DNA of 64,000 nt from Gemmatimonadota bacterium. Lineage in GTDB: Bacteria; Gemmatimonadota; Gemmatimonadetes; Gemmatimonadales; Gemmatimonadaceae. The position numbers and the translations under genes were made by a program. The stretch spans positions 62,001-126,000 of the forward strand of contig JAPLKU010000013.1 of the NCBI GenBank assembly GCA_026387935.1. Direction: 5' to 3'. Below the pieces are notes generated by a model. That model did no database searches and had not been told where the DNA came from. It saw nothing but the letters and a program-made list of their open reading frames with translations. Below are positions 7,809 through 16,877 of this stretch, piece by piece. Numbering within the stretch: the stretch's first letter is position 1; each line of letters starts with the position of its first letter.

Positions 7809-10118
7809 ATGCGTCGCACGCTCCGCCATTTCGCACTGCTCATTGCTGTCCCGCTTGGTCTGCTTTCGGCACAGCAGTCGCCCAAGCCCACCATCGCCCA
7901 GTTCATGAGTCCGGCCTCAGCGCTGGCGCTCGCCTCGGCGAAGAAGGCCGATCGCATCGCCTGGGAGGTGTACGAAAAGGGGATGCGCAACGTGTACGCC
8001 GCTGGCGCGCCCTCCTGGACGCCGGTTCGCCTTACGTCGTTCCTCAAGGACGACGGCGTCGACATCACCGACGTGCAACTCTCCGAAGATGGACTGATCG
8101 CCATCTTCGTACGCGGCTCGGCGCCCAATCGAGACGATTGGATCGCCAACCCGTCGCACGATCCCGACGGCGGCGAGCGTGCCATCTGGGCTGCGAAGAC
8201 GACCGGTGGATCGGCGTGGAAGCTGGTGGACGGATCGTCGCCGGTGCTTTCGCCGGACGGCAAATCCGTGCTCTATGTGAAGAGCGGCCAGATCTATCGC
8301 GCGCGCGTGAACGCAACCGCGCCGCTGACCGAGATGGACAAGGGCGAAAAGCCCTTTATCAAGGAGTGGGGCACGAACAGCCAGCCGTCGTGGTCACCCG
8401 ACGGATCGAAAATCGCCTTCGTCAGCACGCGCACCACGCACTCGTTGCTCGGACTTTACGACGTAAAGTCGCGCACGCTCACGTATGTGTCGCCGAGCGT
8501 GGACTTCGACGCGAACCCGACGTGGTCGGCGGATGGGAAGCGCTTGCTCTTTACGCGCCGTCCCGGCACACCCTATGGGATGCAGTCGCAGCAGGGCGGT
8601 GGCGGCATCGGCTTTCCGCAGGGTCCGGCGTATCGTGGCAACACGGCGGGCGCGGCCGCTGCACCGGGCGGCGGGCGCGGCGGGCGCGGTGGCGGTGGTG
8701 GTGGTGGATTCGGAGCACCTGTCGCAGCGGCCACCGGACCGAATGGCGGAAATCTTTGCGCCAGTGCCAGCGCACCGGCCGGACTCTGCTCGGCGACCTT
8801 CGCGGGCGGGTACACGCTCTCGGTGATGGTGGCCGATATGGCCGACCCTTCGCAGGCGAAGGAAGTGTGGCACAACAAGCCGCAGGACAAAGTGATCACC
8901 GCGCTGAGCAACCTCCGGTGGTTCGGCGACAACCTCGTCTTCCCGTTTACGCCAGTAACCGACGAGTTCGAACGGTGGTACGCGATCAATCTCACGAATC
9001 CAAACTCGGATGCGTTCGCGCTCACGACGACCAATGGTGTGATCGAAGACGCCACGTCGGTCGCATTCTCGCCTGACGGAAAGACGCTGTACTACTGCAC
9101 GAACGCGAACGACATCGAGAAGCGGCACATCTGGGCTGTGCCCACGTCGGGCGGCACGCCGCGTCAGGTGTCCACGGACGATGGGATCGAGACCTATCCG
9201 CAGCCGCTCGCGTCGGGCAAGCAGTTGGCCGTGCTCTATTTCGACGCGAAGACGCCGGCGTCGGTCGGGCTCGTGTCCGCCGAGGGCGGAAAGACGAAGG
9301 TGATCTTTCCGAAGCTGACGAAGGAGTTTCCGTCGGACGCGCACGTGATGCCGCAAATCGTGATGACGAAGGCGGCTGACGGCATGGAGATTCACAATCA
9401 GCTCTTCCTTCCCGCTGACCTCAAAGCCGGTGAGAAGCGCCCCGCGTTGATCTTCGTGCATGGCGGCCCGGTGCGGCAGATGTTGCCCGGCTACCACTAC
9501 ATGCAGTTCTACCACTGGGCGTACGGATTCAATCAGTACCTGCAGACACAGGGCTATATCGTCCTCTCGATCAACTACCGTGGCGGCGTCGGCTACGGGC
9601 GCGCTTTCCGCAATGCGCCGGGCACGAACATGCGCGGCAACTCCGAGTACCAGGACGTGATCGCCGGAGCCAAATATCTGCTCGGACGCGCGGACGTGGA
9701 CACGTCGCGCATCGGCATCTGGGGATTGTCCTACGGCGGCTTGCTCACGTCCGAAGCGCTCGCCCGGAACTCGGACATCTTCAAGGCTGGCGCGGACTAC
9801 GCCGGCGTACATCTCTACACGCCGACGCTCGACACCTCAAACGTCGCGTACAAGTCGTCGGCTATCTCGGCGATCGACACCTGGAAGTCGCCCGTCCTTC
9901 TCGTGCACGGCGATGACGACCGCAACGTGGACTTCGCGCAGACGGTTGGTCTGGTGAGCCTGCTGCGCGCGCGGAATATCTATCACGAGCTGATTGTCGT
10001 ACCGGACGACCTGCACGAGTCGATGCTCCACAGCATGTGGCTCCACACTTGGGAGCGGACGGTGAAGTTCCTCGACCGGTTCGTGAAGGAGAAGCAGCTG
10101 CCGCCGAAGGTGCGCTAG
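7809..10118 (+). CDS. Exported S9-family prolyl oligopeptidase-like peptidase
   Basis: A 769-residue secreted serine peptidase: signal peptide (residues 1-23, LLSAQ), a WD40-like/TolB-like propeller region with repeats such as PSWSPDGSKIAF and PTWSADGKRLLF, then a C-terminal alpha/beta-hydrolase domain. The catalytic triad is visible as Ser in GLSYGG (about 641), Asp in HGDDDRNV (about 704) and His in DDLHES (about 736). A Gly/Arg-rich run interrupts the propeller (nt 8662-8718). The family cleaves small peptides after proline or other residues (DPP-IV, acylaminoacyl peptidase). ATG 7809 is chosen because the signal peptide begins there; 63 extra in-frame bases upstream overlap the terminator region. 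The DsbA-like gene follows after 2 bases, so the two are cotranscribed. Confidence 0.9.
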   Translation: MRRTLRHFALLIAVPLGLLSAQQSPKPTIAQFMSPASALALASAKKADRIAWEVYEKGMRNVYAAGAPSWTPVRLTSFLKDDGVDITDVQLSEDGLIAIFVRGSAPNRDDWIANPSHDPDGGERAIWAAKTTGGSAWKLVDGSSPVLSPDGKSVLYVKSGQIYRARVNATAPLTEMDKGEKPFIKEWGTNSQPSWSPDGSKIAFVSTRTTHSLLGLYDVKSRTLTYVSPSVDFDANPTWSADGKRLLFTRRPGTPYGMQSQQGGGGIGFPQGPAYRGNTAGAAAAPGGGRGGRGGGGGGGFGAPVAAATGPNGGNLCASASAPAGLCSATFAGGYTLSVMVADMADPSQAKEVWHNKPQDKVITALSNLRWFGDNLVFPFTPVTDEFERWYAINLTNPNSDAFALTTTNGVIEDATSVAFSPDGKTLYYCTNANDIEKRHIWAVPTSGGTPRQVSTDDGIETYPQPLASGKQLAVLYFDAKTPASVGLVSAEGGKTKVIFPKLTKEFPSDAHVMPQIVMTKAADGMEIHNQLFLPADLKAGEKRPALIFVHGGPVRQMLPGYHYMQFYHWAYGFNQYLQTQGYIVLSINYRGGVGYGRAFRNAPGTNMRGNSEYQDVIAGAKYLLGRADVDTSRIGIWGLSYGGLLTSEALARNSDIFKAGADYAGVHLYTPTLDTSNVAYKSSAISAIDTWKSPVLLVHGDDDRNVDFAQTVGLVSLLRARNIYHELIVVPDDLHESMLHSMWLHTWERTVKFLDRFVKEKQLPPKVR

Positions 10119-10120
10119 CG

Positions 10121-10822
10121 ATGACTCCCCCCAAGCCCGAATCAGCCCGACGCTTTGTCGGGACGATTGTCCTCGCCGCCATCGTCGGCGCAGGCGTGCT
10201 CGGTTACGCCGTCATGCGGCCGCGCGCCTCTGTGATCACCGTTGATCCCACGATTCCTGCCGGGACTGCGGAAGGCCACCTGCTGGGTGATCCGCTTGCA
10301 CCTGTGCAGGTGATGGAGTTCGGCGACTTTGAGTGCCCGCACTGCGGTGATTGGTCTACGATTACCGAACCCGACATCCGCGAGCGCTTCATCAAGACCG
10401 GCATCGTTGCGTTCCGCTACTTCGACGTACCGCTCTCGGGCTTCAAGCATTCGTACACAGCGCATCTCGCCGCGTCGTGCGCTGAGGAGCAGGGCAAGTT
10501 CTGGGAAATGCACGACAAGCTTTACGCAACCCAGCCAACCTGGCGCGAAGATGTGACCAACGACCCGATGTCAGTCTTCCGGAAGTTCGCAACCGGGTTT
10601 GGAATCGACGTGGCAAAGTGGGAGGACTGCGTCGTGAAGCAGAAACCCGCCGCGCGTATCAAGGGCAATCGCGAAGAAGGGATGCGCCTCAAGATTCAAG
10701 GCACTCCGACGTTCGTGATTGGCGACAAGATGATCGGCGCGGTGAACTTCGATCAGTTCAAGGCGCTGGTCGACACGGCGCTCGCGGCGGCGAAGAAAAC
10801 CGCGCCGCCGGGCAAAAAGTAG
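10121..10822 (+). CDS. DsbA-like thioredoxin-fold protein, membrane anchored
   Basis: A 233-residue protein with one N-terminal membrane segment (about 12-32) and a DsbA-type domain. The active site is Cys72-Pro-His-Cys75 (ECPHC) and the cis-proline loop is GTPTF near 198-202. CPHC is the motif of strong oxidants such as E. coli DsbA, so it probably introduces disulfides in the periplasm. The start lies 2 bases after the S9 peptidase stop; the pairing could reflect folding of that or other Cys-containing exported proteins. Two further cysteines (ASCAE, EDCVV) occur in the helical insert. Length and order fit the DsbA/BdbD-like thioredoxin-domain group. Confidence 0.85.
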   Translation: MTPPKPESARRFVGTIVLAAIVGAGVLGYAVMRPRASVITVDPTIPAGTAEGHLLGDPLAPVQVMEFGDFECPHCGDWSTITEPDIRERFIKTGIVAFRYFDVPLSGFKHSYTAHLAASCAEEQGKFWEMHDKLYATQPTWREDVTNDPMSVFRKFATGFGIDVAKWEDCVVKQKPAARIKGNREEGMRLKIQGTPTFVIGDKMIGAVNFDQFKALVDTALAAAKKTAPPGKK

Positions 10823-10939
10823 GAGTGGTCTCGGCGCTGTCGCGGGCGCGGACAAATATCGCATGGATCCGGAAGTGTCATGGTGGGGCGTCGCCACTCC
10901 TCACTCCACCGCGTGGCGGCGTGTTACCGTTCGGGCACG

Positions 10940-11350
10940 ATGATTCCCGCCAACCCGACCGATTTCGGCACGCGCTACACCGCCGCCTGGTGTAGCCAGG
11001 ATGCTGCAAGTGTCGCTCAGTTTTATGCACTGAATGGCTCGCTGGCGATCAATAGCGGCGCACCGGCCGTAGGTCGCGAGGCGATCGCCGGATCAGCGCA
11101 ATCGTTTATGACGGCGTTTCCGGACTTGGTCGTGTCGATGGACGGCATCGATCTTCATGAGGCGCGCGTCGTGTACTGGTGGACGCTGACCGGGACGAAC
11201 ACTGGGCCCGGCGGCACCGGCCATCCCGTGCGCGTCAGCGGCCGCGAAGAATGGCAGTTTGGCGCCGACGGGCTTGTGGCCGAGTCGCTGGGGTTCTTCG
11301 ATTCGGCCGAGTACGATCGCCAATTGGCTGGCAAGCCACTCATCGGCTGA
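10940..11350 (+). CDS. SnoaL-like/NTF2-fold polyketide-cyclase-type small protein
   Basis: A 136-residue protein with the NTF2-like layout: N-terminal helix (DFGTRYTAAWCSQDAASV), a GREAI loop, a FMTAFPDLVV segment, then four strands ending in EEWQFGADGLV and an ESLGFFD tail. Such proteins include SnoaL-like cyclases and limonene-epoxide-hydrolase relatives, but many have no known reaction. The ATG at 10940 is preceded by CGGGC; a further 20 residues from an upstream GTG look unrelated. It stands alone, 117 bases after the DsbA-like gene. No substrate can be proposed. Confidence 0.7.
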   Translation: MIPANPTDFGTRYTAAWCSQDAASVAQFYALNGSLAINSGAPAVGREAIAGSAQSFMTAFPDLVVSMDGIDLHEARVVYWWTLTGTNTGPGGTGHPVRVSGREEWQFGADGLVAESLGFFDSAEYDRQLAGKPLIG

Positions 11351-11429
11351 CACCTTGGGGCAGCCGGCAGCGTAGTGTGGCCAGCGACGTGAAGTGTCTG
11401 GGCCGACTTTCTCCGCCAGCGAGGCCACG

Positions 11430-11684
11430 ATGGAAGAAATCAAGGTGACCGGCGAAAAGCTCAAGGCGAAGCTCAAGGAGCTGATTCATGAGGGGAACGT
11501 GCGGCGCGTCATCGTGCGAAATGGCGATGGGCGCACGCTGCTGGACTTCCCGCTCAATGCAGGGCTCGCCGGGGCGGTGCTCTTGCCATTCTGGATGGCC
11601 GTCGCCGGCATTGTCGCACTTGCGAAAGAGTTCACCGTGGTGGTCGAGCGTGACCCGGACAAGCAGGTGACGAAGGCGGAGTAG
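11430..11684 (+). CDS. DUF4342 small protein
   Basis: An 84-residue protein: a charged helix (EEIKVTGEKLKAKLKELIHEG), a beta pair containing RRVIVRNGDGRTLLDFPL, a hydrophobic segment of about 25 residues (AGLAGAVLLPFWMAVAGIVAL) and a charged tail. This matches DUF4342, a short domain of unknown role. The hydrophobic stretch suggests membrane association. GAGG lies 5 bases before ATG 11430, which supports this start over a GTG at 11394. It is not obviously in an operon. Confidence 0.8.
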   Translation: MEEIKVTGEKLKAKLKELIHEGNVRRVIVRNGDGRTLLDFPLNAGLAGAVLLPFWMAVAGIVALAKEFTVVVERDPDKQVTKAE

Positions 11685-11807
11685 GGCCGCGTTTGCAGCA
11701 GGAATGATGGTGGCAGCGACGAATTGATTTCGCTGGTCGGAGAGCCGCGGCGCACCGTGGCGCATGAGCCCTTGCGCCACTCGGCTGAGCCTGCCTATGC
11801 TCGGCGT

Positions 11808-12350
11808 ATGCAGACCGACGAACTCGTCACGGCAGAGCAGCTGGTCGCCATGGGGCGGGCTGGTTATGCCTTTGAGCTCGTTGATGGGCGGATGGTGAGC
11901 ATGAATCCGCCGAACCATCCGCACGGCGAGGTGGCGGTCACAATTGCAACGGCGATGAAAATATTCGTACGCGCCAATGGTCTTGGTCGCGTTGTCGCTG
12001 AGTCCGGGTACATCCTGAAGAGCGATCCCGACACCGTCCGTGGCCCCGACGTCAGTTTCGTCCGCGCCGGCCGAGCAGGCTATCCGCCGCCGCACGGCTT
12101 CTTTCGCGGCGCGCCGGATCTGGCCGTCGAAGTACGCTCGCCAGACGATTCCATGGCGGGTTTGCTCGCCAAAGGTGCCGAGTATCTCTCAGCAGGTGCG
12201 CAGTTGGTGTGGATCGTTGACCCCGAGGACCGCACGGTGCGCGTCTTGCGACGTGGCGACGAGCTCCGAATGCTATTCGAGGGAGACGCCCTCGACGGCG
12301 GCGCGGTATTGCCGGAATTCACGATGCCCATCGCGGAGATCTTCGCGTAG
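11808..12350 (+). CDS. Uma2-family (DUF820) putative endonuclease
   Basis: A 180-residue protein of the Uma2 family, restriction-endonuclease-like fold. Core motifs are present: RGPDVSFV, PDLAVEVRSPDDS and KGAEYLSAGAQLVWIVDP, giving a PD...(E/D)xK-like active site (D of PDLAVE, E of VEVRS, K of the following helix). Uma2 proteins are common in cyanobacteria and some GC-rich genomes, and their biological role is not settled. ATG 11808 was chosen; an upstream start at 11724 would add 28 residues without family resemblance. No toxin-antitoxin partner is visible beside it. Confidence 0.85.
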   Translation: MQTDELVTAEQLVAMGRAGYAFELVDGRMVSMNPPNHPHGEVAVTIATAMKIFVRANGLGRVVAESGYILKSDPDTVRGPDVSFVRAGRAGYPPPHGFFRGAPDLAVEVRSPDDSMAGLLAKGAEYLSAGAQLVWIVDPEDRTVRVLRRGDELRMLFEGDALDGGAVLPEFTMPIAEIFA

Positions 12351-12459
12351 CCAGTCTGTTGGAACAGGTCAGCTTGCTGAGTTCAGCAGCGGGCCACCAT
12401 ACTCAGCGATCACTACCTTTGCTCCGTATTGGCTGCATACCCCGCGCGAGGACCGATTC

Positions 12460-13635
12460 ATGACCGACCCCATCACCAAGCTCTTCAACGACTTTGATCG
12501 CGGAACCATCTCGCGACGTCACCTCCTGCAGATGCTTGGTTTCGCTGCCGTCGCCTCGCCGTTCAGCAAGGCCATCGCACAGGGCAGTTGCGGCGGCGCC
12601 AATGCCGGAACGCCGCGCTGCAATACCACACCGGCTCCGCCGCCTTTCGCCGCAACGGGCTGGAAGACGGTCTACTTCGATCATTTCAAGCTGCAGTGTG
12701 TGGACCCGATGGCCGAGGCTGCGTACTACGCCGCGCTCATGAACTGGAAGGTGCGCAGCGTCGAAGGTGATACGATCACGATGGACATCGGCGACTCGCT
12801 TGGCTCGGTGATCATTCGCGGCGGCTTCGTGCCCCCGCCGGCACCGCCAGTCGCGGCCGGCGATACGACCGGCGATATGGCCGGCGGTCGTGGTGGCAGA
12901 GGCGGACGCGGCGGTGGCGGCGCCCCACGGGTGGCGCGCATGTCGTGGGACGGCTTCTGCTGGGGCATTGAGCCCTGGGACACGAAAAAAGTGGAAGCCG
13001 AACTCACCAAGCGTGGCCTCAATCCGGTCGCCGACCATCAGGGCAAGGACTTCCAGAGCTTCCACGTGAAGGATCCGGACGGGTTCGATCTCCAGATCAG
13101 CAACGGCAACAAGAAGAACCGCCGCACGACGCCGGCGACCGGCAAACTGCCCGTCGCAGCGCCATTCGAGTCCACCAACTGGAAGACGCTCTGGCTTGAT
13201 CACATCTCGTTCGGTGTGACGAACTACAAGGAAAGCACCGCGTTCTACGAAACACTCATGGGCTGGAAAGGTGCCGGCGACGAAGGGAGCCAGAACACGG
13301 TCGAGATCAGTCCACTGATCGGCGGGCTCATCATCCGTGGCGGCAATCCGAACGCGCCGGCTGCCCAGACCGGTGCTGGCGGCCGTGCCGCCGCTCCCGG
13401 GCCGCGTCGCGCATCAATGGGGCACACCTCATTCGGCATCACGCCGTGGGATGCCGCCACCGTGAAGGCGGAACTCGACAAGCGCGGACTCACCGGTCGC
13501 GCGGATACCGGTGGACGTGGTGACATCCTCACCGCACCCTACCAGAGTTACCACACCACCACGCCAAACGGCTTTGACCTGCAGATTGGTAACCGGTTGA
13601 GCACGGGTGGAGCCGGCGGGAGCGGCGACCGGTAG
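12460..13635 (+). CDS. Exported two-domain VOC (glyoxalase/bleomycin-resistance-fold) protein
   Basis: A 391-residue protein with a Tat-like signal (TISRRHLLQMLGFA, residues 16-29, cleavage near AIAQ) and two VOC domains in tandem. Domain 1 runs about 64-220 (TGWKTVYFDHFKLQCVD to DPDGFDLQIS) and domain 2 about 234-380 (TNWKTLWLDHISFGVTN to TPNGFDLQIG). Each domain keeps the N-terminal His (FDH, LDH), but the metal set of glyoxalase I is not clear. A GGRGGRGG insert (nt 12883-12933) breaks domain 1. GAGGA before ATG 12460 supports the start. VOC proteins bind or isomerise small molecules; an exported one suggests a role on extracellular substrates. No partner gene indicates which. Confidence 0.8.
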   Translation: MTDPITKLFNDFDRGTISRRHLLQMLGFAAVASPFSKAIAQGSCGGANAGTPRCNTTPAPPPFAATGWKTVYFDHFKLQCVDPMAEAAYYAALMNWKVRSVEGDTITMDIGDSLGSVIIRGGFVPPPAPPVAAGDTTGDMAGGRGGRGGRGGGGAPRVARMSWDGFCWGIEPWDTKKVEAELTKRGLNPVADHQGKDFQSFHVKDPDGFDLQISNGNKKNRRTTPATGKLPVAAPFESTNWKTLWLDHISFGVTNYKESTAFYETLMGWKGAGDEGSQNTVEISPLIGGLIIRGGNPNAPAAQTGAGGRAAAPGPRRASMGHTSFGITPWDAATVKAELDKRGLTGRADTGGRGDILTAPYQSYHTTTPNGFDLQIGNRLSTGGAGGSGDR

Positions 13636-13736
13636 ATTCGGCTTTACCTCACCGAGGCGTCCCACCCCCTACATTAAGACCCAACGGCGCAAGGGCGCCA
13701 ATCTTCTATGCGCGAATGGGAGCGGAGTCTCCCCTT

Positions 13737-13916
13737 ATGGCTCGTCCACCAAATTACGAATTCGAGAAGCGAAAGAAGGAACAGGAGCGCAAGGCCCAGA
13801 AGGACGCCAAGCGTGAAGATCGCCGTGCGCGGAAGGCCGAACAGCGCGAGAGCAATAATCCCGGTGACGCTGGCGATGCCCCCGTGCATCCGGACGCGTC
13901 GGCGCCGAACGGCTAG
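13737..13916 (+). CDS. Small basic coiled-coil protein, 59 residues, function unknown
   Basis: Begins MARPPNYEFEKRKKEQERKA and continues as a strongly charged Lys/Arg/Glu helix to about residue 42, then a loose acidic/Pro tail. GGAG lies 9 bases before ATG 13737, and third codon positions are GC-rich, so I take it as real. Similar short KKEQERK-type proteins occur next to many housekeeping genes, without known function. It lies 48 bases upstream of rsmD on the same strand and could be cotranscribed with it. Confidence 0.65.
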   Translation: MARPPNYEFEKRKKEQERKAQKDAKREDRRARKAEQRESNNPGDAGDAPVHPDASAPNG

Positions 13917-13964
13917 TCAGCCCGCTCGTCCAGTGTTGATGGGCGGCTCGACCGACACGACGTC

Positions 13965-14507
13965 ATGAGAATAATCGCGGGCAAGATGAAGGGCCGCGAC
14001 CTGCTCGGGCCGAGCGATTTTCGTGTGCACCCGACGGCGGAACACGTACGCGCCGCTCTCCTCGACCTGCTGGCCGGCGACCTCGCCGACGCACGGGTCA
14101 TTGATCTCTTTGCCGGCACCGGCGCGCTGGGCCTCGAGGCGCTTTCGCGAGGCGCCAAAAGTTGCGACTTCGTGGAAACTCGGCCGTCGAGCCTGCACGC
14201 CCTCAAGGCCAACATCGCCACCTGCCGTGCGCGCGAGAAAACGCGGGTCTTCAGGAAGGACGCCGTGCAGTTCGCCGCGGCGCTCACGACGAAGAATCAC
14301 TACGGTCTTGCATTCGCCGATCCGCCGTACGAATCGCGACAACTCGATCGCGTGATCACGAGCTGGATGGAGAACAAGTTCTCCCCTGTCCTCGCCGTCG
14401 AACACGCGGCGATTCACGTGATTCCGCCTGGGGTGTACCACGCCGTCCTCGGTGAGTCGGCGATTACGATCTATCGGCAGCCCCCAGGCCCGGTCGACTC
14501 GGAGTAG
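13965..14507 (+). CDS. rsmD: 16S rRNA (guanine(966)-N2)-methyltransferase RsmD
   Basis: A 180-residue Rossmann methyltransferase with the RsmD signature: N-terminal MRIIAGKMKGRDL, SAM-binding DLFAGTGALGLEALSRGA (about 47-64), and catalytic DPPY at 119-122 (FADPPYE). It methylates G966 of 16S rRNA at N2 with S-adenosylmethionine. Length equals the usual RsmD. coaD, a frequent neighbour, is not present downstream. ATG 13965 is fixed by the conserved MRIIAG start. Confidence 0.9.
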   Translation: MRIIAGKMKGRDLLGPSDFRVHPTAEHVRAALLDLLAGDLADARVIDLFAGTGALGLEALSRGAKSCDFVETRPSSLHALKANIATCRAREKTRVFRKDAVQFAAALTTKNHYGLAFADPPYESRQLDRVITSWMENKFSPVLAVEHAAIHVIPPGVYHAVLGESAITIYRQPPGPVDSE

Positions 14508-14568
14508 CGCCGTACTGGTCTGACAGTGGCGCGGCTGCGGCGAGGAGCTTCCGCCCGTGGTCGCCCGT

Positions 14569-15342
14569 TCAGCTCATCGCGTAGACAACGAGGTTCACGC
14601 CGAACTTCGTGTTGTCCTTGGTGCGGAACCGTTTATTGCGCCACGAGTAGTCCCACTCACAGCCGTAGTCCTGGTTCGTGTACACCACGCCGAGCCGACC
14701 GCGACGCTCGATGCCGCGCACGTAGTCGTGGATGATGTTGTCGCCCCAGCCGTTGATCTCGTGCGTCGTGCGAGGCGGACCATCAAACTGAAATAGCGAA
14801 CGATAGATCGGGTGGCCTTTCGCGACTTTCGCCAGCGTGCCAGTGCCGGGAAACGCGCGCTGCATCTCGGCCTCGAACGACTTGGCGTAGAGTCCGTTGA
14901 TGTCGTGATTGCAATCGTCGGAGAAGAGCAGGCCGCCGTTGTTCACGAACCGTGCCAAGCCTTTCCGCTCGCGCTCGCTGAATCGCACGAGCTTGTGCCC
15001 CGTCATGAAGAGGAACGGGAACGCGTCGATTTCGGTGGAGTCGGCACTGATGACGACTTCCTGTTCGTGGACAGGAATCGTGGTGTACTGCAGCACACCG
15101 TCGAGGATGTTGCCCGCGACCTTGGGATTGTAGTCCCAATCACCCGAGTCATAGCGCAGCCGCGCGAACACAAACTCGGAAGGGCGGGGCGTTGCGGCGG
15201 ATTTCTTGGCATCCTGCGGGCGCGCAGAACCGGTCTGGCCCGCGCCCTGCGCTAGCAGCGGGGCCGCAATTGCCGCTCCCGCCACCGCCCCAAGCGCGGA
15301 AAGAAAGTCCCTGCGCGTTGTTGCCCCGCGGTCGTTCCTCAT
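14569..15342 (-). CDS. Tat-exported DUF4159 protein
   Basis: A 257-residue protein with a twin-arginine signal (TTRRDFLSALG) followed by AAPLLAQ. The mature part matches DUF4159: FVFARLRYDSGDW near the start, FLFMTGH and LARFVNNGGLLFSDDC in the middle, and DNTKFGVNLVVYAMS at the end. The flavodoxin/glutaminase-like fold of DUF4159 is known only from families of unknown role, often beside von Willebrand and AAA ATPase genes; here those are absent. GGAGG lies 9 bases before the ATG at 15342, while the open frame reaching further upstream is noise. It ends 61 bases from rsmD, which converges on it. Confidence 0.85.
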   Translation of the reverse strand: MRNDRGATTRRDFLSALGAVAGAAIAAPLLAQGAGQTGSARPQDAKKSAATPRPSEFVFARLRYDSGDWDYNPKVAGNILDGVLQYTTIPVHEQEVVISADSTEIDAFPFLFMTGHKLVRFSERERKGLARFVNNGGLLFSDDCNHDINGLYAKSFEAEMQRAFPGTGTLAKVAKGHPIYRSLFQFDGPPRTTHEINGWGDNIIHDYVRGIERRGRLGVVYTNQDYGCEWDYSWRNKRFRTKDNTKFGVNLVVYAMS

Positions 15343-15380
15343 TCCCGTGCCCCTCCGTCGCCCCGCACCCATCCCCCTTC

Positions 15381-16727
15381 CTATTGTTTGTACACCACTC
15401 CGTTCTTCATGACAAACCGAACATTCTCCCGCTTCACGCGGGTGATGTCCTTCGTCGGGTCGCCCTCGACCGCAACCAGATCCGCCCAGAGCCCGGCCTT
15501 CACGGCGCCAATCCGGTTTTCCATGTGCAGCACCTTGGCATTCACACTCGTCGCCGCGCGCAGTGCCTGGGGTGGCGTCATCCCGTACTGCACCATCAAC
15601 TCCAGTTCGAGTGCTTCGGTGCCGTGCGTGAACACGCCAACATCCGAGCCGGCGCAAATCGTGACGCCGGCATCGAGCGCGGCCTTGAATGACGCACGCT
15701 TGCGTGCCACGCCAGCCGGTTCCGGGCCAACCCCCGGCTGCCACCCCGCGTACATGCTCGTCGAGTATCCTGCGGCGAGCGTAGGGCAGAACACCACACC
15801 CTTTTCCTTCATCATCGCGTACGTCTCGGCAGTCGCGCCGTCGCCGTGCTCGATGTCTTCGACACCCGCCAGCATCGCGCGCCGCATGCCTTCTGGCGTC
15901 GAGGAGTGCGCGACCACCGAGCGGCCTGACGAGCGCGCGGCCTCGACCATCGCGCGAAGTTCAACTTCGGTGAACGTCGGCATCGTCTCGCCATTCGGGC
16001 CCCAGCGGTAATCCGCGTACACCTTGATCCAGTCGGCACCACGCGCGATCTGCTCGCGCGTCACACGGATCACATCTTCGGGACCGTTGGCTTCCTGCGC
16101 ACCCTGGCCCGGCTCAAATGAGAAGTCCGTGCGTTTCGGCGCGTAGCTGCCCGTCGCGACAATCGCGCGGGTCGTCACCAGCATGCGCGGTCCGGGAATG
16201 ATTCCCTGGTTCACCGCCATCTTGAGCCCGACATCCGCATCGCCCGCACCCTCAGTGCCGAGGTCGCGAATCGTCGTCCAGCCGGCCATCAGGGTGTTGC
16301 GCAGGTGATTGTTCGCGCGCGACACGCGCAGCGCGAGCGGCTCCTTCATGACCTGGTCATTCCACTGCGCCTCGTTGTACGGATGCAGCAGCACGTGCGA
16401 GTGATTCTCGATCATCCCCGGCATGAGGGTCGTGCCCGGCAGATCGACCACCCGCGCGCCCGCCGTCATGCCGATGGTGGCCGCTGGCCCAACCGCCGCG
16501 ATCATGTTCCCGCGCACCAGCACGGTCCATCCCGTCTGCACGGCGTCAGATGTACCATCCCACACTGCGCCCGGCCGTATCAGCACCAGTGAATCCGCCG
16601 CAACCGCTCCCGCGGGCAGCGGTGCTGCTGGTCCAGTCCCACCACGCCCACCGCGCTGAGCACCTGCTGGCACCGCCGCCAGAATCGCGAGACCCAAGAA
16701 AAGAATGTTGTGCTTCACGCGTGTCAT
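15381..16727 (-). CDS. Exported amidohydrolase (imidazolonepropionase-like)
   Basis: A 448-residue metal-dependent hydrolase. Signal peptide (residues 1-24, AGAQ) leads directly into RGGRGGTGP, a Gly/Arg run. Metal motifs: H109-S-H111 in MIENHSHV, Lys in WIKVYAD (about 232), His in VVAHSS, His in DIEHGD, and Asp in CAGSDVGVF. This is the pattern of the secreted imidazolonepropionase-like amidohydrolases, many of which act as dipeptidases or prolidases. GAGG lies 5 bases before ATG 16727; an ATG 18 bases upstream is less well placed. The DUF4159 gene starts 38 bases after its stop on the same strand, so the two probably share a transcript. Confidence 0.85.
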   Translation of the reverse strand: MTRVKHNILFLGLAILAAVPAGAQRGGRGGTGPAAPLPAGAVAADSLVLIRPGAVWDGTSDAVQTGWTVLVRGNMIAAVGPAATIGMTAGARVVDLPGTTLMPGMIENHSHVLLHPYNEAQWNDQVMKEPLALRVSRANNHLRNTLMAGWTTIRDLGTEGAGDADVGLKMAVNQGIIPGPRMLVTTRAIVATGSYAPKRTDFSFEPGQGAQEANGPEDVIRVTREQIARGADWIKVYADYRWGPNGETMPTFTEVELRAMVEAARSSGRSVVAHSSTPEGMRRAMLAGVEDIEHGDGATAETYAMMKEKGVVFCPTLAAGYSTSMYAGWQPGVGPEPAGVARKRASFKAALDAGVTICAGSDVGVFTHGTEALELELMVQYGMTPPQALRAATSVNAKVLHMENRIGAVKAGLWADLVAVEGDPTKDITRVKRENVRFVMKNGVVYKQ

Positions 16728-16813
16728 CCGAGCCTCACGTAGCATGTTTGATCCGCCGAATTCCTGGTTTTCGCGTTCATCCGTTCACCGGTAGAGCCGA
16801 GACCTCGGCCAAG

Positions 16814-16861
16814 CGCTAGCAGCGGTGGCCCGCCGTCCGCTAGCAGCGGTGGCCCGCCGTC
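16814..16861. repeat. Perfect 24-bp tandem duplication
   Basis: The same 24-base unit (starting CGCTAGCAGCGGTGGCC) occupies 16814-16837 and 16838-16861 without mismatch, followed by a degenerate part-copy (AGCCAGCGGCGG). It lies in the spacer between the DUF502 and amidohydrolase genes. Confidence 0.95.
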
Positions 16862-16877
16862 AGCCAGCGGCGGAGCC

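Noticed and set aside
8394-9812. 472-codon minus-strand frame opposite the S9 peptidase
   Set aside because: Shadow frame; Arg/Val/His-rich with no recognisable domain.
10847-10939. Upstream extension of the SnoaL-like gene
   Set aside because: Open in frame but without family resemblance; the ATG at 10940 gives the standard N-terminal helix.
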